The position numbers and the translations under genes are program-made. From Rhodospirillales bacterium (GTDB lineage: Bacteria; Pseudomonadota; Alphaproteobacteria; Reyranellales; Reyranellaceae): 32,888 nt of DNA. The DNA is taken from NCBI GenBank assembly GCA_003153415.1, contig PLYQ01000044.1:1-32888 (forward strand), read 5' to 3'. The notes under the pieces were generated by a model. It had not been told where the DNA came from. It was given only the letters and a program-made list of their open reading frames with translations, and did no database searches. This document shows, one piece after another, positions 1-6,353 of the stretch (position 1 is the stretch's first letter; the number at the start of each line of letters is the position of its first letter).

Positions 1-82
1 CCGACTTCTGCAACAAAATCAGCACTTTTGCGACATAGCGAAGGTCGCGAACGAAGTCCGCTTTAGGCCCGGGATCGGACAT
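1..82 (-). other. Open frame running off the left edge
   Basis: From an ATG at 82 the minus strand stays open for 27 codons to the window edge, starting MSDPGPKADFVRDL. There is no clear Shine-Dalgarno. Just upstream on this strand is an interrupted inverted repeat (CTTTGC ... GCAAAG, 84-105). I do not recognise the product. The piece could be the start of a real gene outside the window or a non-coding repeat that happens to be open. Only the open frame itself is seen. Confidence 0.2.
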
Positions 83-236
83 CTTTGCTCTGGTCGGTGC
101 AAAGCCCGTTGATGGGTTTACGCCTGGTCCTGAAGACCACATGACCTTCGGCGCCAGGCGTCACCCCCACGCCAGTCACCATTCCTTTCGAATTTGGGCG
201 GGCGCTCGGCTCTGCGGGGAGGAGGGCCCTTCTCCC

Positions 237-616
237 CTATAACCTGCCCGTCGCCTTCTTGGTCCGGTGACGGAAGCGCCGGCCGGTCTCGCTGAAGGCC
301 TTGCGCCGGGACGCTGTCGATCGCGGCTGGCGATCGCCGGCCACGATCGTGAGCTTGACGCCAAGCGCGCGCAGCACGGCGCTCACCGTCTCGTAGCGAG
401 GGCGCGCGCCCGCGCCCAGCGCCTTGTACAGGCTCTCGCGGCCGAGGCCCGAGTCCTTGGCAATGCGTGCCATGCCGCGCACCCTGGCGACATCGCCCAG
501 GGCGGCGAGGAAGACCTCGGGATTGGGGTCTTCGGCCGCAGCACTCAGGTACTCGGCGATGAGGCGTCATTGTCGAGATATTGCGCAGCATCGAAGGGTG
601 CGTAGGTGTTTTTCAT
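237..616 (-). pseudogene. HigA-type addiction-module antitoxin, frameshifted
   Basis: The ATG at 616 opens MKNTYAPFDAAQYLDNDA, the usual N-terminus of the 'putative addiction module antidote' family, but this frame stops after 23 codons. One frame over, the rest of the family sequence follows: IAEYLSAAAEDPNPEVFLAA, then a helix-turn-helix with GMARIAKDSGLGRESLYKAL, then ALGVKLTIVAG, ending at 237. The break lies near 566-571, where GAC GCC is followed by TC and then ATC GCC GAG, so one base appears to be missing. The C-terminal tail after about residue 98 is longer and more basic than usual for this family of roughly 100 residues. The start overlaps the toxin stop by four bases (ATGA), the normal toxin-first order. 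Because the DNA-binding part is separated from the start, the gene is probably inactive unless the lost base is a sequencing error. Confidence 0.8.
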
Positions 617-846
617 TTGTCGGCCTCCTTCAATTCGTGGACCATCTTCAGCGCGCGGGCGATGTCCCGCTTCTGCGTTGGCTTGTCGCCACCTGCGAGC
701 AGGACGTAGACGGTCGATTCTTTCCGCATGAAATAGACCCGATATCCAGGGCCGACATCGACACGCATTTCCGACACGCCCGCGCCGACTGGTTTGCAAT
801 CGCCGAAATTTCCGAATGCCGCTTGGCAAGGAGACGTCGCGGCCAC
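613..846 (-). pseudogene. HigB/RelE-type (Gp49-like) toxin, N-terminally truncated
   Basis: The frame encodes the C-terminal two thirds of the phage-derived Gp49-like/HigB killer family (mRNA-cleaving toxins). The landmarks are FGNFGDCKPVGAGVSEMR, GPGYRVYFM and LLAGGDKPTQKRDIARA. Family members are usually about 95-105 residues and begin with a helix-rich segment. Here the longest open frame starts at GTG 846 and gives only 77 residues, and an in-frame TAG lies two codons upstream of that start. The first dozen residues fit the family poorly. The upstream DNA (847-1026) does not restore the N-terminus in any minus frame. It sits directly before the broken antitoxin with an ATGA overlap. I infer a dead module; residual expression of a short product is possible. 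Confidence 0.7.
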
Positions 847-1026
847 GTGCCTCTATCGGACGCCTACGATGGCAGGCGAGCGATTCGGGCTAAGGACCAT
901 AATCGTCGATTCGAGGTCGGTGGGCGTAGAACGGGGGGTGACCCTCGTCCGCATCCCCCGGTGGGCGGCGGCCGCGGTTTTTCGACGGTTTATTTAACCG
1001 CGAACCCCCTCGAAGGAGACAGCGCC

Positions 1027-1476
1027 ATGGCCAAGTTCGACAGAGACAACAACGGCAAGTTCCAGAAAGGCAATGCCGCCGGCCCTGGCCGTCCGCTCGG
1101 CAGCCGCAACGCGACCAACCGCCTGCTCGACCAGCTTGCCGCCGAGAGCGCCGAGGGTATCCTGCGCAAGCAGATCGAGATCGCGGGCGAGGGCGATCCG
1201 CGCGCCGCCGACCAGGTGCTGAAGCGCGCCTGGACGATGCCCCGGGGCCGGCCGATCGAGCTCGACCTGCCGGCGATCGAGGAACCCGCCGACCTGGTGC
1301 GCGCCCACGCCGTGGTCGTGGCGGCAATGGCTGCGCACACCATCACGCCGGAGGAGGCGGCCTCGGTCAGCGCCGTGCTGGATGCCCAGCGCCGGGCCTT
1401 CGAGGTGGTCGACCTCGCCCAACGCGTCGAGCAGCTCGAGGCGCGGGTGCATCGCTACAAGGCCGACCTGCGGTGA
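1027..1476 (+). CDS. DUF5681-like small basic protein
   Basis: This 149-residue protein starts at ATG 1027 behind GGAGAC. Residues about 6-30 read like the DUF5681 motif (NGKFQKGNAAGPGRPLGSRN), a basic glycine-rich segment often found in small phage-like or mobile-element proteins of proteobacteria. The remainder is helical and charged, and the last 30 residues (DLAQRVEQLEARVHRYKADL) look like a short coiled coil. The function of the family is not known. A small dyad (CGGTT-TATTT-AACCG, 986-1000) lies in the leader. The stop overlaps the next start (GTGA), so the two genes are probably translated together. A DNA-packaging or terminase-associated role would be speculation. Confidence 0.7.
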   Translation: MAKFDRDNNGKFQKGNAAGPGRPLGSRNATNRLLDQLAAESAEGILRKQIEIAGEGDPRAADQVLKRAWTMPRGRPIELDLPAIEEPADLVRAHAVVVAAMAAHTITPEEAASVSAVLDAQRRAFEVVDLAQRVEQLEARVHRYKADLR

Positions 1477-1933
1477 GCGCCCTGCGGCGGCGCGTGCTGG
1501 CGCTCGACCGGCAAGTGCGCTGGCTCGAGACCGAGGGCGTGCTGATCAATATCGAGGCGATGATCAAGACCCTGGAGATAAAGCAGGAGATCGCCGATCG
1601 CCTCGCGACCGACCCCGAGGTCGCGGCGAAGTGGAAAGAGGCGGGCTGGGGGGCAGTCTGCCGCCGCCCCGCGTGAAGCCGAGGCCGGCGCCTTTGCCGC
1701 CTCCACCTCCATCACCGCCCCCGCCCCCGCCGCCTGCGGCGGCACCGCCGCCGCCCGCGCCGACACCCCGGCCGCCGCCCGAGCCGCCGGTGCCGACCTG
1801 GCAACCCTACGATCCGTCCGAGCACATGCAGATCCGGCCAGTCCGCTGGCGTCTGCGCGACGCCACGGACTATTTCGATGACGACGACGACACGCCGGAG
1901 GACGAAGACTATGACCCGTTCGCCGATCCCTAG
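1473..1933 (+). CDS. Proline-rich protein with acidic tail; frame broken at a G6 run
   Basis: The gene starts at GTG 1473, overlapping the previous stop. The first frame gives MSALRRRVLALDRQVRWLE and a helical segment with a likely coiled coil, then hits TGA at 1674-1676 after 67 residues. A -1 shift inside the G6 run at 1648-1653 joins it smoothly to a second frame. That frame has SLPPPRVKPRPAPLPPP, a stretch of about 50 residues dominated by proline and alanine, then WQPYDPSEHMQIRPVRWRLR and the acidic end DDDDDTPEDEDYDPFADP, stopping at TAG 1931-1933. The joined product would be about 153 residues. The break could be a sequencing or assembly slip, a real mutation, phase variation, or ribosomal slippage; no canonical X-XXY-YYZ heptamer is present in frame. 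No function is recognised. The layout suggests a membrane- or complex-spanning linker protein, which is inference. Confidence 0.55.
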
Positions 1934-1935
1934 TC

Positions 1936-2097
1936 CTACCCTCCCCCGTCATACGGGGGAGGGTAGGGAGGGGGAAAGCGACTCGGCTGGCGCTAGCGGA
2001 ATTCAGATCATGATCTCATCCGGAAAGAGAACGCCGCGTTGCCTTCCCCCTCCGTCGCCGTAAGACGGCGCCACCTCCCCCGTATGACGGGGGAGGG
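1936..2097. repeat. Compound palindromic intergenic element
   Basis: Three hairpins and a long-range pairing fill the gap. CTACCCTCCCCCGT (1936-1949) pairs perfectly with 1953-1966 across a CAT loop, a 14-bp stem. CGCCGT-AAG-ACGGCG occupies 2056-2070. CCTCCCCCGT-ATG-ACGGGGGAGG occupies 2074-2096, and its arms are an inverted copy of the first hairpin. In addition GGAGGGGGAA (1967-1976) pairs with TTCCCCCTCC (2044-2053). The whole therefore folds as an element with inverted ends, like the dispersed REP/RIME-type palindromes of alphaproteobacteria. It lies between two convergent genes and may also end transcription, although no T-tract follows. Confidence 0.75.
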
Positions 2098-2119
2098 AAG
2101 AGATGGAGATGGAAGAGCG

Positions 2120-2920
2120 TTACTTCGGCAGCTCGTACTTCAGCGTCACCTCGCCCAGGCCCTCGATCTTGCCGAAGGCGGTGCTGCCGGGCGGCACGAA
2201 CTGGCAGGCGACCATGCTGCCGCTCGATACGATCATGCCCTTCTTCAAGGTCTTGCCGTGCTCGCCGAGCTTGTTGGCGAGCCAGGCCAGGGCGTTCAGG
2301 CAATGCCCGAGCACGTCGCCGGAATGGCCGCTGCGGACTTCCTTGCCGTCGAAGAAGATCGTGCCGTTGAGGTTGCCGAGATCGAGGTTGCGCCAGTTCT
2401 TGTTGAGCTTGCCGACCAGCGAGCCGCCGTTCCAGCCGACATCCATGATCAGGTGGTTGACGGTGAGGCGCGAGTAGTCGGCGCCGCGATCCTCGATCAG
2501 CTCGAAGCCGGCGCGCGCTTCGCCGACATACTTGGCGATCGACTCCCGGTCGTACGGAGTGCCTTTCGGCTTGGGCACGTCGGCGCCCATGATCAGGATG
2601 ATCTCGAGCTCGACGCCCAGGCGCGTCCAGCGGTCGGCGCGCACACTGCCCTTGTGATGCAAGACGCGCGACTTGCGGATCGGGCCGTAGACCGGCCCCT
2701 TGAGGCCGGTCTGCGCCAGGATCTGCGGCGAGGTCAGCGCAATCTTGTAGCCGACCACCGGACCCTGCTTGGGGATCAGCTTCTTGAGGAAGGCGTCCTG
2801 CACCTTGTAGGCGGTACGTTCGTCCTCGGGCATGACGTGCGGCGGCGGCCAGGCAACGACCGCGCCCGCCTTGTCGACCTGCTGGAACCACTTGGCCGCC
2901 TTGGCGATGCTGAACGCCAT
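2120..2920 (-). CDS. 2-keto-4-pentenoate hydratase family protein (MhpD-like)
   Basis: This 266-residue protein matches the hydratase/decarboxylase branch of the fumarylacetoacetase superfamily in length and landmarks: YKVQDAFL near 39-46, VVGYKIALTSP near 55-65, a metal-site segment GVELEIILIMGADV near 102-115, and the end segment GSMVACQFVPPGSTAFGKIEGLG. Relatives add water to 2-hydroxypenta-2,4-dienoate in meta-cleavage of aromatics, or decarboxylate 4-oxalocrotonate. The family uses a divalent metal bound by acidic residues. No partner meta-cleavage genes (dioxygenase, aldolase) are in the window, so the true substrate is open. It is divergent from mobA across 48 bp, so the two promoters must overlap. 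The start at ATG 2920 follows a GGGGAGGAAAA ribosome site. Confidence 0.85.
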   Translation of the reverse strand: MAFSIAKAAKWFQQVDKAGAVVAWPPPHVMPEDERTAYKVQDAFLKKLIPKQGPVVGYKIALTSPQILAQTGLKGPVYGPIRKSRVLHHKGSVRADRWTRLGVELEIILIMGADVPKPKGTPYDRESIAKYVGEARAGFELIEDRGADYSRLTVNHLIMDVGWNGGSLVGKLNKNWRNLDLGNLNGTIFFDGKEVRSGHSGDVLGHCLNALAWLANKLGEHGKTLKKGMIVSSGSMVACQFVPPGSTAFGKIEGLGEVTLKYELPK

Positions 2921-2968
2921 GATTTTTCCTCCCCTTGCTTAGGTCTCTGCGCTTCGCATAGTGCGCCC

Positions 2969-3664
2969 ATGGCGGTCAACGCGTCGCGAACTTTCGGCCC
3001 GGTGCGGGCGGGTGCCCTGGTCGGCGTCGTCCTGGCGGGCGGCGAGGGCCGGCGCATGGGGCCTGGGGTGGCCAAACCGCTGCGCTCGCTCGCCGGCCGG
3101 CCGATGGTGGCCCATGTCGTCGAGCGGCTGCGGCCGCAGGTCATGGATCTGGTGGTGGTGGCCAACGACCGCGCGGCGGCCTTTCGGGCGCTCAAGGTCG
3201 CGGTGATCGCCGATCCGCCGGATATCCAGCGCGCTGCCAAGCGCGAGGGGCGCCGGCTGGGGCCGCTGGCCGGTATCCTGGCCGGTATGGAATGGTCGCT
3301 CGCCCATCATCCCCACGCCGGCTGGATCCTGACCGCGCCGGCCGACGTGCCGTTCCTGCCGCTCGACCTCACGGTTCGGTTGTGCGGCCTGATGCATGTG
3401 CCGGAACCCGACGTGCTGATGGTCCGTCATGGACGACGGCGCGAGCACACGCTGGCCGTCTGGTCGGTCAAGCTCGCGGCCGATCTGCGGCGCGCCGTGC
3501 TGGAAGAGGGCCTGCGCCGTGTCGAGGATTTTGCCAAACGCTACCGCTTTGCCGAGCTCGTCTGGCCGCGAGGCGGCGCGCCGTTCCTCAACGTCAACAC
3601 GCCGGCCGATCTCGGGAAGGCGAAGGCTCGTCTGGCTGGAGCTCGATCACGCGGGCGTCGATGA
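2969..3664 (+). CDS. mobA: Molybdenum cofactor guanylyltransferase (MobA-like)
   Basis: This 231-residue nucleotidyltransferase shows the MobA/CTP-transferase signature: VVLAGGEGRRMG followed by KPLRSLAGRPM (about residues 20-46), LAGILAGMEW near 100, the metal-binding segment TAPADVPFLPLDL near 124-136, and the C-terminal FLNVNTPADL. MobA transfers GMP from GTP to molybdopterin to make the bis-MGD cofactor used by DMSO-reductase-family enzymes, in the cytoplasm. The MobA name is favoured over related sugar-phosphate or MocA transferases because of the GRPM and NVNTPADL segments. The start was set at ATG 2969 because it precedes the signature by a short leader; the reading frame is open further upstream. 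The last 71 bases overlap the antisense DUF3553 gene. Confidence 0.8.
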   Translation: MAVNASRTFGPVRAGALVGVVLAGGEGRRMGPGVAKPLRSLAGRPMVAHVVERLRPQVMDLVVVANDRAAAFRALKVAVIADPPDIQRAAKREGRRLGPLAGILAGMEWSLAHHPHAGWILTAPADVPFLPLDLTVRLCGLMHVPEPDVLMVRHGRRREHTLAVWSVKLAADLRRAVLEEGLRRVEDFAKRYRFAELVWPRGGAPFLNVNTPADLGKAKARLAGARSRGRR

Positions 3665-3782
3665 CGACCTTGCCGGTATTCTCGAAATTGACGGTGGTGC
3701 GATAGCCGATCATCGACTGGATCTGGCCGAGGCCCCAGTCGGGGCGGGCGGGATGGCGCACGAAGTCGCCGGGCGAGAGCAT
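3594..3782 (-). CDS. DUF3553 family small protein
   Basis: The 62-residue product begins MLSPGDFVRHPARPDWGLGQ and continues with IGYRTTVNFENTGKVVI, the characteristic DUF3553 pattern: a small SH3-like beta fold resembling the end of UvrD/PcrA-type helicases and CarD-type RNA-polymerase-binding modules. Length is normal for the alphaproteobacterial family. Its function is unknown; an RNA polymerase or helicase contact is suggested only by fold similarity. The 3' end overlaps mobA tail-to-tail by 71 bp, so both C-termini are coded on opposite strands of the same DNA. It is divergent from the bufferin precursor across about 108 bp. Confidence 0.8.
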   Translation of the reverse strand: MLSPGDFVRHPARPDWGLGQIQSMIGYRTTVNFENTGKVVIDARVIELQPDEPSPSRDRPAC

Positions 3783-3890
3783 GGCGTCAAGTTTCCGTGA
3801 GCGTCGGTTATGGAAACGATAGCTCTGGTGTGAGAGCCAGTGAGCCGATTCTGTCGTATAAAAGCGTCATCTTCATTCAAGGAGCATCGC

Positions 3891-4136
3891 ATGACCACTG
3901 CCCGCATCGCCATCGCCGCTGCACTCGCCGCCGCCCTCGCGCTGCCCATCGCCGTCCAGGCCCAGGGCAACATGGAGAAGTGCTTCGGCGTTTCGAAGGC
4001 CGGCAAGAACGACTGCCAGACCGCGAGTTCCTCGTGTGCCGGCACGTCCAAGAAGGACGCGCAGGCCGACGCCTGGATCTCCGTGCCCAAGGGCACCTGC
4101 GAGAAGATCATCGGCGGCAAGCTCGCCGCCAGCTGA
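3891..4136 (+). CDS. bufA1: Bufferin precursor peptide (DUF2282, BufA1-like)
   Basis: This 81-residue precursor has a Sec signal peptide (residues 1-24, cut expected after AVQA) and a core with four cysteines at 31, 42, 49 and 70, in the family pattern MEKCFGVSKAGKNDC ... SSCAGTSKKDA ... VPKGTCEKIIGG. DUF2282 proteins are the substrates of MNIO (DUF692) enzymes, which convert core cysteines to thiooxazole-type heterocycles. The exported product, called bufferin, chelates copper in the periplasm and raises copper tolerance. The start at ATG 3891 has a strong AAGGAG site 6 bases upstream and puts the signal peptide first, so the longer frame starting at 3840 is rejected. The MNIO gene follows after four bases. 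No ECF-type promoter of the form known for Caulobacter copies was convincing upstream. Confidence 0.9.
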   Translation: MTTARIAIAAALAAALALPIAVQAQGNMEKCFGVSKAGKNDCQTASSSCAGTSKKDAQADAWISVPKGTCEKIIGGKLAAS

Positions 4137-4140
4137 TCCC

Positions 4141-4980
4141 ATGAAGCAGGTCGCCGGCATCGGTCTGCGCTCGCCGCATCTCGTGGAGATCGGGCGCGAC
4201 CGGCCGGCCACTGCCTTTCTCGAGATCCACGCGGAGAATTATCTCGCCGGATCTCCGGCGCTCGCGACCGTCGAGCGGTTGCGGGCCGACTACACCTTTT
4301 CCGTTCACGCCGTCGGACTGTCGCTGGGATCGGCCGAGGGACTCGACGAAGCTCATCTGGGTCGCGTCGCCGCGTTGGTGAAGCGTCTGCAGCCTGCCTA
4401 TGTCTCCGACCACCTGTCCTGGAGCGTGGCCGGCGGGCGATATTTCAACGACCTGCTGCCACTGCCCTATACCGAGGAAGCGCTCGGCGTGGTGGTGCGC
4501 AACGTGGGTCGCCTGCAGGAGGCGCTGGGACGGCAAGTCGCGATCGAGAATCCGTCTTGCTACCTGGGCTTTGCCCATTCCACCTTGTCGGAACCGGAAT
4601 TCCTGTCTGAACTCGTGCGGCGGAGCGGCTGCGGCCTGCTGCTCGACGCCAACAACATCTTTGTCACCGCACACAATCTCCGGCTCGATCCGCGCGCCTG
4701 GCTCGACGGCCTGTCGGGCGCGGCGATCACCGAGTATCACCTGGCCGGCTACGCCGTGAACGACGCCGACGGCGAGCCGATCCTTATCGACGATCACGGC
4801 AGCCGCGTCGGCGACGCCGTTTGGGCACTGTTCGGCGACATCGTGCGACGCTTCGGCCCGCGGCCGACCCTGATGGAATGGGACACCGACATTCCCGCCT
4901 TGTCGGTTCTGCTCGACGAGGCCCAGCGCGCCGACTGCGCGATTGCGGCTGCAGGTTCCCATGCCGCTCGCGCTGCGTGA
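4141..4980 (+). CDS. bufB: MNIO-family (DUF692) peptide-modifying enzyme, BufB
   Basis: This is a 279-residue TIM-barrel enzyme of the multinuclear non-heme iron oxidative family. Metal-site motifs appear in order: EIHAENYL (28-35), FSVHAVGLSLGS (53-64), VSDHLSW (88-94), AIENPSCY (134-141), LLLDANNIFV (166-175), EYHLAGY (198-204), DDHG (217-220) and MEWDTDIP (245-252). These supply the His, Glu, Asp and Asn ligands typical of the family. It is expected to oxidise cysteines of the preceding DUF2282 peptide to heterocycles, with the help of the partner protein coded next, in the cytoplasm before export. Tight spacing (four bases from the precursor stop, and a 20-base overlap with the next gene) supports one transcript. 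Confidence 0.92.
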   Translation: MKQVAGIGLRSPHLVEIGRDRPATAFLEIHAENYLAGSPALATVERLRADYTFSVHAVGLSLGSAEGLDEAHLGRVAALVKRLQPAYVSDHLSWSVAGGRYFNDLLPLPYTEEALGVVVRNVGRLQEALGRQVAIENPSCYLGFAHSTLSEPEFLSELVRRSGCGLLLDANNIFVTAHNLRLDPRAWLDGLSGAAITEYHLAGYAVNDADGEPILIDDHGSRVGDAVWALFGDIVRRFGPRPTLMEWDTDIPALSVLLDEAQRADCAIAAAGSHAARAA

Positions 4981-5728
4981 TCTCCAGGCGGCCTTCGCCG
5001 CCCACATCATGTCCAACGATCGCGCCGACCTGATCGCGGCCGTCGTCGGCGATTCGATTCCAGCGGCGTCGCGGCTCAACGTCTATCGCCACCATGTCTT
5101 CCACAGCCTCGCCGGCGCACTGGCGGCAACCTTCCCGACGGTACAAGCGCTGGTCGGCGAGGAATTCTTCCGCAAGCTCACGCACGCCTTCGTGGCGGAC
5201 GCGCTACCGAGTCAACCCGTACTCGCCGAATACGGCGCGAACTTCCCCGCCTTCGTCGAAGGCCACACCGTGGCGCGCGACCTGCCATATCTCGCCGACA
5301 TTGCGCGGCTCGACTGGACGCTCAACGTCGCCTTCCACAGCCCGGCCGAGGGCCACCTGGATGCCGCCGACCTGGCGACGATCCCGGCAGAACAGCTGCC
5401 CTCGAAGACAGTCGCACTGGCCGCCGGCGCAGGCTTAATCCGATCGCTCTATCCCATCGACCGTATCTGGACGGTGTCCCAGCCCGGCGCGCCGACCGAG
5501 ACGGTGGATCTGGCGGCGCGCGCGGCCCGTCTGCTCGTGCTGCGCCGGCCGGACGATGCGAGCTTCATCGTTCTGAGCGAGGGCGAGGCAGCTTTTGTGA
5601 CGGCGTTGGACGCCGGCCGATCGCTGGAACGCGCGGCCGAGGCGGGCTTCGCCGCCGACGCCGCGTTCGATCTATCCACGGTCCTTGCCCGGCTGCTTGC
5701 CTTGCGGGCATTTGCTGCGTTGCAATAG
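4961..5728 (+). CDS. bufC: Bufferin partner protein (DUF2063, BufC/HvfC-like)
   Basis: This 255-residue protein has an N-terminal DUF2063 domain: LRDLQAAFAAHI, then RLNVYRHHVFHSLAGALAAT and FPTVQALVGEEFF (about 6-75). The C-terminal domain is a variable beta-rich region of about 140 residues. DUF2063 proteins form complexes with MNIO enzymes and present the precursor peptide. The start was placed at ATG 4961, inside the 3' end of bufB, rather than the TTG at 4943, because the family N-terminus begins just after this methionine. Unlike the four-gene Caulobacter arrangement, no DoxX-family gene follows; the next gene is dksA behind its own promoter. Confidence 0.88.
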   Translation: MPLALRDLQAAFAAHIMSNDRADLIAAVVGDSIPAASRLNVYRHHVFHSLAGALAATFPTVQALVGEEFFRKLTHAFVADALPSQPVLAEYGANFPAFVEGHTVARDLPYLADIARLDWTLNVAFHSPAEGHLDAADLATIPAEQLPSKTVALAAGAGLIRSLYPIDRIWTVSQPGAPTETVDLAARAARLLVLRRPDDASFIVLSEGEAAFVTALDAGRSLERAAEAGFAADAAFDLSTVLARLLALRAFAALQ

Positions 5729-5752
5729 GGAAATCTCGTCGATTCCCATAAT

Positions 5753-5768
5753 CCCCCTATTTTGGGGG
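5753..5768 (+). terminator. Weak hairpin after the bufferin operon
   Basis: CCCCC (5753-5757), a six-base loop and GGGGG (5764-5768) form a short G/C stem, followed by GAATTTTC. It lies about 25 bp past the bufC stop. The T-run is only four long, so it is at best a weak intrinsic terminator. Confidence 0.4.
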
Positions 5769-5831
5769 GAATTTTCGGCCAGGATTTTGCTGCAGTGCAC
5801 GACAAGAGTCGGCGGTGCGGCGTCAATAATC

Positions 5832-5859
5832 TTGCGGGACGAAGGCTCGTCCCTATACT
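5832..5859 (+). promoter_or_regulatory. Sigma70-type dksA promoter with a dyad in its spacer
   Basis: TTGCGG (5832-5837) and TATACT (5854-5859) are separated by 16 bp, a good housekeeping promoter about 70 bp before the dksA ATG. The spacer is a perfect inverted repeat, GGGACGA-AGGC-TCGTCCC (5836-5853), touching both hexamers. Such a placement would let a dimeric regulator block polymerase, but the dyad could also be chance or an RNA hairpin from upstream readthrough. Confidence 0.55.
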
Positions 5860-5927
5860 CCGCGCGCCTTGAAAGCCCGCCTTCCCCCGAGGCGGATGTG
5901 TAGTCGCTGCGAGTGGAGTTGCCAACG

Positions 5928-6353
5928 ATGTCGATTACGTTGCCGCAGAATTACCGGCCGACGGAACGCGAACCCTTCATGAATGCCATGCAGCAGGAGT
6001 ACTTCCGGCAGAAGCTGCTGAAGTGGAAGGGCGAACTGGTCGAAGAGTCCAACCAAACGCTTCAGAACATGCAGGAAGAAAGTCTGGCGCAGCCCGATCT
6101 CGCCGATCGCGCCACCGCCGAGACCGATCGCTCGCTGGAGCTCAGGACCCGCGACCGCTTCCGCAAGCTGATCTCCAAGATCGACCAGGCGATGAAGTCG
6201 ATCGAAGAGGGCACCTATGGCTACTGCGAGGAGACCGGTGAGCCGATCTCGCTGAAGCGCCTAGAAGCCCGCCCGATCGCCACCCTGTCGGTCGAGGCGC
6301 AGGAGCGGCACGAGCGCATGGAACGCACGCGCCGCGACGAGGGCGCCGCTTAG
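5928..6353 (+). CDS. dksA: RNA polymerase-binding transcription factor DksA
   Basis: This 141-residue DksA/TraR protein has an N-terminal leader, an antiparallel coiled coil (about 25-100) and a C-terminal globular domain with the signature YGYCEETGEPISLKRLEARP. DksA binds the RNA polymerase secondary channel and, with ppGpp, retunes rRNA and biosynthetic promoters. Only one of the four zinc-finger cysteines of the E. coli protein is present (the C of YGYCE); replacement of the others is normal for alphaproteobacterial DksA. The coiled-coil tip has DLADRATAETD, which keeps the acidic and alanine residues that matter for activity. The ATG at 5928 is preferred over the GTG at 5913. Its stop overlaps the convergent D-aminoacylase stop. 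Confidence 0.92.
   Translation: MSITLPQNYRPTEREPFMNAMQQEYFRQKLLKWKGELVEESNQTLQNMQEESLAQPDLADRATAETDRSLELRTRDRFRKLISKIDQAMKSIEEGTYGYCEETGEPISLKRLEARPIATLSVEAQERHERMERTRRDEGAA

Noticed and set aside
1648-1655. Canonical programmed -1 frameshift signal
   Set aside because: The G6 run does not form an X-XXY-YYZ heptamer in the reading frame and no clear downstream pseudoknot was found, so programmed slippage is only one option.
1690-1800. Possible repeat array in the C/G-rich stretch
   Set aside because: The periodicity comes from proline codons of the coding frame, not from a DNA repeat with spacers.
3840-4136. Longer start for the bufferin precursor at 3840
   Set aside because: It would place 17 polar residues before the signal peptide and ignores the strong AAGGAG site before ATG 3891.
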